64,000 bases of DNA from positions 123,778 through 187,777 of the forward strand of contig NW_004190427.2 in the NCBI RefSeq assembly GCF_000224145.3, in the 5' to 3' direction. This document shows positions 46,201-56,200 of the stretch, in pieces. The position numbers and the translations under genes are program-made. A model generated the notes under the pieces. The model saw only the letters and a program-made list of their open reading frames with translations, made no database searches and was not told where the DNA came from. Numbering within the stretch: position 1 is the stretch's first letter; each line of letters opens with the position of its first letter. The DNA is from Ciona intestinalis. Its lineage: Eukaryota > Chordata > Ascidiacea > Phlebobranchia > Cionidae.

Positions 46201-48845
46201 GTATTCCCTTCGCTTTGATTTCTTGTACAGTTGTTTTCATAAGTTCAGCAAAATCAATCGGATCAATGTACATGTAGTCCCGACTGTCTGGTTCCAAACT
46301 CAGCTCGATAAAGGGAAATTTTAGGCCTGAAAATGATAGTTTGGGTATCGCATGATTTTATAGTAGGATAGGGGGTTAGATGGGACAACTTTTCATTCTA
46401 TTTTCCGTCCCATTTGGTAGTAAACAAAGAACATTCAAAGAATTATAAAACCGCATCCTTACGACTCCCATAGATCGTTGTAAATTGTTTAAAACACGAT
46501 CAGGATATTTGAATATTATGTTCTAAAGGTGTCACATCTTCCCCCACCCTACTATAGCTATATGGGCAAAACATATGCAACAACTATAGTTAAAAAGCTT
46601 TGTCGCTACACCAAGCAGAAACAATTCAGCTTGGTAGTAATACAATTCATAAAAGTTTATTGTTCAAGTTAAAAGAAAAGGTACATCGTTAAAAGGTTCG
46701 GTTGGTTTTATGCAAAATTGACCAACCTTTTTTGTACAATTGGTCCAACGATACCGCCCAAAACTTTGCGAAATCTGGAACGAATTCAGCAACCAGTTGA
46801 TTGAATTTATCAAACTCGTTTTCGTTTTGCATTTTTTCGATGTATTCTTCTTTCGTTAACTCAGTGGGTGTTTCTACCTCAATGCCGTCCTATACGATGC
46901 AACAGGCGGTTGATTTATAGTACTGTGGGGTTAAGTTAGGATATCTTAGTACCGAGAACCTAATTTCGTGTTTTAAACGATTACCAACGCTCTTTTAGAG
47001 TCGTGGGGATGCGGTTTTATAATTCTGTAAATATTCTTGGTTTACTAATAAGTGGGACGAAAAATGAGAATGAAAATATATCCTATTACACAATAATACT
47101 ACGATATTATACATATGCATAGCGCTATATCAAAGGTTGAATCTACGCAGACACCAATTTTCGATTTTATGCAATTTAGGATTAATAATGGCATGTTTCA
47201 AACTACTTTCCCTAACATTAAAATGCCGGTTTATTTGTAAGCAACAGATAGCAGGTAATTTTCAGCTCAAAATCACTTGGTAGAGTTACCACAAGACTTA
47301 CTTTTTCCGCTTTCAGTCGTTTTCTGAACTCTACCATCTGGTTTGGATGCATGTAGTAAGTGTTAGGAGCGGTCGCACTGTATGCTACAACGTCTATGCT
47401 GTTGTTGAACATACTGTCGCTGATTTGCTGAAAGTGAATTTTTAAGGTGCTGTCACTTTACTGGGGCAGTAGAATAGTGTAACAACTAAAAACTTGCTTT
47501 ATCCTCGTGGCCGGAATACAACAATCGTTATAACACGAATGTTATATTTCATACACCTCGTCCCGCTCACGAATCACAGCATATGAATGAATGTAACTTA
47601 CCTCATCCTCGCGTGGCCGGAAAACGACAGTCGTTACCACACGGGTTTAACACCTCGTGCCAGCTTACGAGTTACCATGTATGTTACTTCGGGGGTAATT
47701 ATTTTTTAGGAGATTTTTTCATTTTTTTATGTATGGCTGATAATTTGGACAATCCATTAGTGACCACTGGGTTGAAGCAATTGTCGTTAAGTGTTGTCTT
47801 GCCCAAGGACACACACGCCCACGATAGCAGCGACGTGCCTCGAACATACAATATCTGGGCTATAGGCAGGCACGTTAACCAATATATTCTAAACGATGCC
47901 GGATTTTAAACTGACCTTCATCATTGGTACCGTGTCGCTGATCACTCTATAAATGCTATCCACCCATCTTTCCATCTCTTCGTCAGAGGCGTTTCTCGGA
48001 GCTGGATAAGCGCCTGAAACTTCCCATACAGCGCTCCACTGCGCAAGGTTAAATACTGATCCAAGTTGTTTGATTATTGGTTCATACCTGTATAGACATT
48101 GTGCTTTAACATAAAATTGCCTCTAGCTCAAAAGTTACGGGTTCGAGGCCGGTACTGCGATCAATTAATGCTTTATTAGTCAAGACATTCAAAATGACCG
48201 GTTCATAAATGTAGACCTATACCCTTTTTGCATGGTCACTTTTATGCCCGTAAACACTCGCATATTTACTCGCAAAAACAAAGTTAACACACATAACGTC
48301 ATAGGCGTTTGCGAGTTAATATGCGAGTACTTACGCGCATAAAAGTGACCATGCAAAAAGGGTAATAGTGTCTTATATAACATTTTCCCTTTTCGAATAC
48401 GTCCATAAACAATATAGTGGAAAAAATCCAACCTAAAACGGGTTTCATTATATTTTATCATCCATTTGGTATTTAGCAAAGAATGTTTACAGAATTAAAT
48501 GCATTCTCGTATTAACCGTATAATCTTTGGTGCAGCAGCCACGACTTTTAACTGACAATCTATCCCACACCTCTTATCCATTGCGTGGTTTAACGAATGC
48601 TTAACAACGTAGGCTATTCTTTTATCTACGTTCTTTAAATAACAGGAATTTTTGTTATATTAAGCTAAACATATAACTTACATGTCAGGGGTGCTTGAAT
48701 ATATTTGTGCACCGAATCGAACTGGGCCATTTTTGTCTAGCTTGCTTGTGTCGATTTCAAAAAACTCATTACTTTCCAAACCGTCGTCTGTAGAAACTCC
48801 GTTAAGAAGTACAAGAACCACCACAAGAACGAACACTTGCTTCAT
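43233..48845 (-). CDS. Secreted protein resembling a clan-A glycoside hydrolase; nucleophile position replaced
   Basis: Ten exons: 48845..48682, 48087..47916, 47427..47302, 46889..46727, 46326..46126, 45736..45621, 45233..45041, 44585..44409, 43946..43785, 43549..43233 (1791 nt, 596 aa). A signal peptide covers about residues 1-20. I read a (beta/alpha)8-like pattern: FGAQIYSS at beta-1, then FIELSLEPD (Glu220 where clan-A enzymes have an NEP acid/base), DAIYSWSIHIND, and PIVVTSFGM. In that last motif Ser330 stands where the nucleophile Glu of a TE-G motif is expected. After ~400 a beta-rich tail follows, like the C-terminal sandwich of GH39/GH79-type proteins, ending in a Cys-rich stretch. 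Two calls are uncertain: the exon 5 donor (46125 was chosen; two other GT sites keep the same phase), and whether exon 8 splices at 44408 or stops at 44404. The family call is by motif only. Confidence 0.6.
43570..43766 (-). mobile_element. MITE filling most of an intron
   Basis: Ends TATAGTATGGTGGGGGAAGA and CATCTTCTCCCATCCTACTA. It occupies 197 of the 235 bases of the last intron (43550-43784) of the glycosidase-like gene, leaving 20 and 18 bases at the sides. Confidence 0.8.
43966..44146 (-). mobile_element. MITE beside exon 9 acceptor
   Basis: Left end TATAGTAGCGTGGGGAAAGG, interior CCATAGACCGCTGTTAATTG, and a right end decayed to CATCTTACACTACACA. It lies 20 bases from the acceptor of exon 43946..43785. 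Confidence 0.7.
44602..44740 (-). mobile_element. MITE, left part
   Basis: AATAGAGAGGGGAAAGATGG and TTTTGGTAGTACACAAAGAA are clear; the right end is lost. It lies in the same intron as the next copy. Confidence 0.65.
44791..44992 (+). mobile_element. MITE in the same intron, opposite orientation
   Basis: Ends ATATAGTAGGGTAGGGGAAT and CATCTTCCCCCACTCTACTA. Together with the preceding copy it makes up about three quarters of intron 44586-45040. Confidence 0.8.
45275..45560 (-). repeat. SINE-like repeat in glycosidase-like gene intron 6
   Basis: Contains AATGACAGTCGTTATAACAC, AACTTACGAGTTACCAC, CAAGAACACATACGCCGACA and AGACAAGCCTTGAACGCGTA. Confidence 0.6.
45840..45990. repeat. Diverged single copy related to the TTAA fold-back element arm
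   Basis: GTAGATTTAGCTCAGTGAGGACTA and the following GATTTCAGTTTCC align with the arm at 25440-25530. Only one arm is recognisable. It lies in a glycosidase-like gene intron. Confidence 0.4.
46359..46555 (-). mobile_element. MITE 33 bases from exon 5
   Basis: Ends TATAGTAGGATAGGGGGTTA and ATCTTCCCCCACCCTACTAT, with a fully preserved interior. It is about half of the 400-base intron. Confidence 0.85.
46917..47104 (+). mobile_element. Diverged MITE 28 bases from exon 4
   Basis: Left end ATAGTACTGTGGGGTTAAGT, interior GTGTTTTAAACGATTACCAA; the right end is poor. Confidence 0.6.
47490..47890 (-). repeat. Two SINE-like copies in tandem (one truncated)
   Basis: A truncated copy (CAACAATCGTTATAACACGA at ~47520) precedes a long one. 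The long one runs from AATGAATGTAACTTACCTCA through AAACGACAGTCGTTACCACA to AAGGACACACACGCCCACGA and ACGTGCCTCGAAC, ending near the donor of exon 2. Confidence 0.6.
48220..48364. mobile_element. Palindromic MITE, 145 bp, different family
   Basis: Ends TACCCTTTTTGCATGGTCAC and its exact inverse. Arms extend about 55 bases with few mismatches (CTCGCATATT against AATATGCGAG). TA at both termini is consistent with a TA target. It lies in intron 1 of the glycosidase-like gene. Confidence 0.8.
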
Positions 48846-50271
48846 GTTAATGCCTCGTCTCTACTAAAAGAACCTGCAATAACACGCAGTTGAAAAACAA
48901 ATAAACGGCTTAGATATACCAATAGCCCTACATGTGCAGTACTACCCTTTTCCTACTAAAAACTCCTGCAATAAAACGCAGTTAAGAAATACCGATAAAC
49001 AGCTTACATATACCAATACAAAATGCAATATCAAAATGATATAAACATCTTACCTGTCCTCTCTTATTGCACCTAAACGACGCGTGTCTTTCGCAGTGAA
49101 ACGTGTAGAAACATCAGTGAACGAAATAGCTTACGCGATGTGGTCCACACTCGGTAAACAATTTTGCGGCGTGGGAAATTATACAGATGACATTCGAATT
49201 AGTCGATTAACAAATGTGAACTGGTATTGGTGTAAAAGCGAGCATCGGTGGTAGAAAGATACAGCCAGAAATGGCGTAAACTTTTTTCCATGATGGAAAA
49301 AGGCACTAAATTATTTTCTGAAATTTTTAAAACTTGTTCTCGAGGAAAAATCGTAACATAAATGATTGGATAAACAAATTTATAAGAAACGACTAACATT
49401 TGCCAAGAGTTTTCAAATGTTCGAAAATGTAATAAGAATCTATAGCAGCTACACATTTTGGATGTTAAATTAAACACTATAAATATTGTAAGCAATTCTG
49501 AATGTATTAGACAACCTGTTTTGCTGTAACAGGGAAAAAATGAACAATTCGTCGAACCGTTACCGAAAAAAAGAAAACGTTTTTATGTGTAGAACTGTGG
49601 GATAAGATGGGACACCTTTAGCACGCGATATCCAAATATCCTGATCGTGTTTTAAACATATAACAACGGTCAATGAGAATCGTAAGCACATGGCTTAATA
49701 ATTCTTTGAACGTTCTTTGTTTACTACCGCATGGGTCGCAAAAAAAAGAATGAAAAGGTGTCCCATCTTTGTTCACTCTACTGTACATGTGCATATGCCC
49801 TAAATGTTAGCAATTAAATCGAGACGGCCGCAAAATAACTACAACACAATGATATATCTCTTAAATAAAGTAATGTACAAAAAAGGCAACGTACTCCGCA
49901 CGAGTCCTGTACGCGAATATGTTTAACGTAAAATAGTGTTGCCAAAATAGGAAATAGTTCAGTCTACAATTATGCGCAGTTATGGATTGGGCAACACCTT
50001 GGGCCAGCTGAAGTATTATATGGGGCTGTTCAGTAAATTGTAAACTTAAACCGTCATTTACCCCGCTATGGCTCGAATTAGCGAGAATTACCAGGGCTGT
50101 ATGTACAACAGTCCACGCAGGCTTGAACTCATGTTAAGGTACATTCAGTAAAGCCGTTTTAAATTTGGAAGGCGTCACTTTGGAAATAACTTTGGAAAGC
50201 GTCACTTCGTAACTCTCATTGCAAATTAAACACGAAACGCGTAAATCAGGATTTCGGCAAAGTTGAGCTAC
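48846..50271. other. Intergenic, no gene seen
   Basis: Spacer between the 5' end of the glycosidase-like gene and the 3' end of AMFR, both on the minus strand. A short direct repeat (AATAACACGCAGTTGAAAAA against AATAAAACGCAGTTAAGAAA) lies near 48880 and 48970, presumably in the 5' flank of the glycosidase-like gene. One MITE lies at 49591-49788. Confidence 0.45.
49591..49788 (+). mobile_element. MITE, intergenic
   Basis: Left end AACTGTGGGATAAGATGGGA, interior TATCCAAATATCCTGATCGT, right end CCCATCTTTGTTCACTCTAC. Confidence 0.7.
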
Positions 50272-53200
50272 TTAACCGAGCGATTCTTCTGACATTTCAT
50301 CGTCCGTAATGTTATCTTCAACACGACCTTGAACGCGCTGCAATCCCTCCATCGCAGTGCCGCTTGGTGGCGTGATGGAGCGGCCGAAACCGCTGGTCAG
50401 CTGCAGCTCATCTTCTAGTATTTGACTCGCGCTTGTAGGCTCTTCTGTATCTACTTGTGTTGAGTTAGTGTTAAATTTCGCCAGCGGGAACTCGTTAGCG
50501 GCGGTAGACCCTGCTGGTTTGTCGACTTTTTTGTTACTAAGATATTTGAGACGCGCTTGACGGATTAATTCGTCCCGTCGGGTCTGTAGGACTTGCTCAC
50601 GCTCCTGAGGAGCCTTGGAAAAGCGTCCTCCGACCACTGTAGGGGAGGATGGGGGAGCAGATGATGCGGAAGTAGATGCTGCGTCTTGAGTTGCAAATCC
50701 TACAAAAAATTAATAGTTTTATAAAAAATTGGGACACCGAGCATATCCAAATATCCTGATCGTGTATTAAACAACTAACAGTGGTCCGTGATGATACGTT
50801 TTTATAATTCTTCAATGGTTCTTTGTTTACTACCAAATAGGACGAGAAAATCGAATGAAAAAGTGTCTAATCTTTTCCCACCTCCTAAAATATTAAGTAT
50901 GAAAACATGTACCTTGAAATGAAGTAGACGGTGTAGAAGTTGTTGGTTGTGTAGTTGGTGACGTAGAACTTGGAACGAGACGTCGACGCAAGAAAGTGCC
51001 GGGTGCTGTGAAACAATATTAATTTAATGGATATTTTTTTTCATGTCAAGTAAAGATAAATATTCATATTTTCAATGGATATGTATCCTAAAAATCAAAG
51101 GTGCACAACTAATGGTACTTAAGGTTAAAATAAGTTACATTCATTATTTTATCCAGAGATAACTCTGCATAATAATGCACCGTTATGCACGTTTATAAGT
51201 ATGAAAAAGAACTCGCCTGTTATAATGAATGTCGTTGTCGCCAAGTGTGGATAAATAAGTTACAATAATGTTTTATTTATTAATGGATAACTATGCATTG
51301 TAATACCCCTGTGGCTGTGTCAGAGGAAAAACTGAACACTGTGTTATAACAACTGTCATTACCCAGCCATACAAGTATAAAAAATCTCCGACTAAATGTA
51401 AATGTGTTTTTAACTGTAACCGTGTTTTAACAAAATCTTCGCTACCGTAATCGAAGAGACAAATAAAGATAATATTATTATTTCTATTACCTGTTTCTGA
51501 TGGTGGTGTCTGTATTTGAAATGTTGAGTGTTCGTCGTCAGGTGTTGCCACCGGTGGCGCTGTTGGGAGCCTTGGATTGGTCGGAATGGTCACCTGACCT
51601 TCCAATATGTGATCTGTGGTGGTTTCAACGGAACCGGTTAGTTGCAGATCATTTCGGATTACTTGAGCTGGGATCTGAAAACCAGTTTAAAGCGGTTAGA
51701 AGCAGTATAAGCAGGGGTAGACATATTTAAGCTTTAAACATTGAGTTTGACTGTATGTATGGATTTATTGCTCAACTTTGGGTTAGATCCAAAGTCTTCT
51801 GCCTCACCCATACAACAGAGTAGAATCGTTTTAAGAAAAAACAGCCATAAATGAATTACTTTTTTATAATTTATATATTCGCCGGGCTGAGAAATGACAG
51901 TCGTTAAAACACGGCCACATGGGTGTTCTCATAGGCGCCGTTTTATATGGTGCAGACGAGGCCGGCCTACTCTGGATATTATGCAGACGGTGCAGCACCT
52001 GCTGCGTATTTCCATTTCGTGCCAGCTTATGAGTTACCCATAACCTGTAGGTTAGAGGTAGGCGCGCTTTTTTACCTGCTACTGATAGGTAAAAATCCAC
52101 ACCACTTTACAATTCTGCAATTTATATTTAAGATGTATTTACTATTTAGACTTAAGTGCCAGTACTAACCTGTGTTATACATTCTTTTTATATTTAAAAC
52201 ACATTAAAAATCATATATCTAGCAACATATATTACAGACTTACCTGTGGAAAAATATCTTGAACCTCACGAACCATTGTATCAAGTTGTGAATTGGAGGG
52301 CTGTTGGTTGGCTGGTAATCCTGTTGTCGTGGTTACTGTGGATATTATATATTTTATTATTCAAATACAGGTTTGCGTATATCAGATAGTGTTTCATATA
52401 TATAGTAGTAGACAGTGTTTTCGTGTATATTAGATATTAGTCTGCTGGTGAAACGTATTCACCAAATGACTTACCTCTGGCATCAGTGTTGAGCAAAACT
52501 TAACAGTAATTGCTCCAACCCAGTGGTCATTCTGACTAAATTGCCAGCCATGTTAAAAAAACGAAAAATCCTGGGTAGACCTGACTACCCAGTCACCCCA
52601 CATTTAGTGCCTATGCCACATAAACAGTTTATCTTATAATCTATACACCACCAGACGTACCCATTTTTATGTTACAATCTATACACCACCAGACGTACCC
52701 ATTTTTATGTCACAGTCCATACACCACCAGACGTACCCATTTTTATGTTACAATGTGTATACTACATACACCACCAGACGAATCCATTTTTATGTCACAG
52801 TCTATACACCACCAGACGAACCCATTTTTATGTCACAATCTATACACCACCAGACGTACCCATTTTTATGTTACAATGTGTACATACACCACCAGACGAA
52901 CCCATTTTTATGTCACAGTCCATACACCACCAGACGAACCCATTTTTATGTCACAACATACTCACACCAGACTTACCCATGGCTTGTGCCCCATGCGCTG
53001 ACCTCATGACCTCAACAGAAAAACTTGGCAGCCATGTAGCGAACCTTGAACCATCAAAGTGCCAGAAATGGTTCCGGTGCTGAACCACCCCTGGTGCTTG
53101 GTTGCGAGCACCAGCAGCAGGGTTAGGGGCTGGATGGGAGTTTTTAGGTTTATTTTCATGGGAAAATGACAAGGCAATGGAAAACAGAAGTTAAACAACA

Positions 53201-56200
53201 AAAATAAACATAGAAAACATAAGTTAAACAACCCATTCTTACTAGACACTCATAAAAGGCCAAATTTAAGAGGTTATGACAGTTACAAATTGCTTCTAAA
53301 CCATTTAATCTAGATGGTGCTTCCACACTAGCACTAAAGTTTTGCTGACTAATAGGAAACACTATACAAATACTAAAGTTTTATGGACTTGATTTTATGA
53401 AGCAAACACAACTGAACTGTGTTGTAGGGCAATCGGATTTCCCAGCCTACCCACCCATAAAATTTTTTTTAAAATCAAGTTAACATATTATGGTACTGTG
53501 GGGTAAGATGGATATTGTTAGCACATAATATTCCATGCTTTTAACACTAAAGACTAAACACTGTTTTTTTTAGAGTCGAGGATACAGTTATAAAATCTGT
53601 GAATATTCTGTTTAGAAATAGAACTAAAACATGGACCATCTTACACTAACAGTGCATATTATATAAAATATGGTGTTCTTATGATATATATATATATATA
53701 TATATATAATAGAGGCCTTGACTGTGTATGACAGTTTATAGTAATTGAGCCAACTCAGGCCTAAATCCCAGGTCCATGGCATGCCAACACATAACATATT
53801 CAACTGTAAAATGTATCAATATTAATACCCAATAATTTTAGCTAAAAGCTCTTATGTAGCACATGTACATATAATGGCTCTTGGTTTACAACAATATAGC
53901 TATGCATGTATGGCGTCATATGCAATATGAGGCAGAGGAAGTTATATTTTACGATATCGTGTGTCATGTATCACTATGTAAACCACTGTGAATGAGGAAC
54001 ATTACGTGGCATCGGTATTCAAAAATACCGGCTTCTTTTGGCTGTAATGGCATGACAATTTTGTCTTGCTCAATAATTGGTAATAATAGCATCTGACCTA
54101 ACAAGTATTTTCCTGTTATAGTATAACAATTGAAATATTTACAGATTTATATAACTGTATTCTAATACCAATAGGGCGGGAAACATGGGACACCTTTTTA
54201 TTTGTCGTACCACTTGGTAGTAAACTAGTAAACAAAGAAAATTTATAGATTTATAAAACCTTATCTGCCCTACTATATAATGTAACATAACTGACCTGTA
54301 TCATTAAGCACATCAGGGCCCAACATGACCGGAACATTCCTTCGGTTTGTGTTTCTGATGTCCAACTGCTTTCTGTTATAAAATTTCATATTTGAAAATT
54401 ATAGAATCATGGTTGTTAAATTGGTGTGGTATGTAATGTATGTAGGGTGGTTGACATATAAATATAATAATATTAGATTAAGCAAGTAAAGTGGGTGTAT
54501 AAAGTACAAGTCATTGAGTACATGAATAGCCTACTAAATAAATGAAAAAACATCCTATTTTACACTGATTAAAGTGTCTTGAACAGGTTTTTAAAAGTTG
54601 GCACTATAAATGGGTAGTAATATAAAAGTGATTGATGCTTTGTAAACAAAGCTACCATATGTGTTTGTAGTGTGTTTGGTATGATGTGTCGGCAGTATGC
54701 ATAGTAATCATTATGTGACAGTAACAGTTGGTAAACAATCTGTAATATTTGGTTGGTGTATTAACGTGTGGTTTTAAAAACCAAAGGTTTTGCTACAACA
54801 CCTCATGCGCCCTGTCAAGGCAAAACACATCAGTAGGTAAGAATAAAGTGACATTTTTTTCAAATGGCGTGGGAATAAATAAAGAAAATTCAGAATTATA
54901 ACAATCAAAATATTAACACATTCATTTAGGGAATTTAGGCCTCTGTTTAAAGGCTCTTGAATAGCACCATTCTATTCTATATGGATGAGGTTCCACAGCA
55001 TAACACACTATGGGAAATGGGTATTTTTAGTATATGCTTAAGTATTAATTATAGTTGCATATTTTATAGCAAAAAGAGGGCAGCACCCTTGCTTTACAAT
55101 TTTCTGCAAATTATACACTTCTATGATGGTACAGGAAATTCAATTGTATATGGGTGAGGTTTTATAGCAAGACTGGCCTTGGAACTTTTTTTTGCCAGGA
55201 TTGGCCCATTTTCCCCAGAATAGTGACTAAACCACGTACCTGCATGTAGGACACGTTGTGTCTTGTTCAAGCCATGAGCGTAAGCATGGTGAATGGAAGA
55301 AATGTCCACAAGGTAACTTTCGGGCGGTCTCCATTTGTTCCCAACAAATCGCGCATTGGTCTTCTGTAATATGTTGGTATAGGACAAAGGTTACAAGAAA
55401 ATCAATCTTTTTGCAATTAAACACAGTGGAGTTTAGATGTATTTTAATACATAATACTGTACAAGACGGTATAAGAGAAAAAGTCATAATAAATTGGAAG
55501 TCATAATATAGGAAAAAGGGTCATAATATACAATACTAGTTTTTGTTGCTCAATTTTAACTAAAGAGAAAACCAACACATCCATAGCTGTAATGTTAGGG
55601 TAACTTGGGATGACATGCCACTGCAACTTTTGAAAGATAGTTGACAATGTGACATCATATATATTAGCACACCTTAGTTTTTTTTACTTTACTGATAAGC
55701 GTCTATATAAAAAGTAAAGCAAAATTATACTACATCCGCTATATTATTCAATGATTTTTCCCTAAGTTACAAAAAAAGGCAGATAAGTTTAATAAGGCTA
55801 CGAGCATAGAACAAACCCTGGGCTTCAATTTCTTCTTTTGTAGCTTCTGGAAATTGAGCCTCCATGTTTGCTACTACCCGTCTGTAGTTTTTGTGACGAA
55901 GAAGCCGTTTTTGGATCTCGGAGAAAATGTACCTCAGCTGAAAGTTTGGGGGAGATTGGTTTTAAAGAAATTATGTTGGAATTTTTGGCACCAAGTGCAG
56001 TGCTATGATAAAAATTTAACAACTCACTTATTCAGTATTAGGTTTAAAAATAGTGATTATTTCTGACGTTTTAACGTAAAATTAAGTAACTTTTTATTAT
56101 TAATGGTTTGCTAAAATTATGATATTACTAATTACTATTAAGATACACGAGCTGAGATGTGGCACTTCGAAAATGTTTCTAAAATGTTAATAAACAATTT

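Noticed and set aside
52669..53083. Three overlapping ORFs of 100-112 aa with repeated HHQTYPFLCHN-type peptides
   Set aside because: They are the three frames of the minisatellite at 52641-52975. A unit length that keeps frames open explains them.
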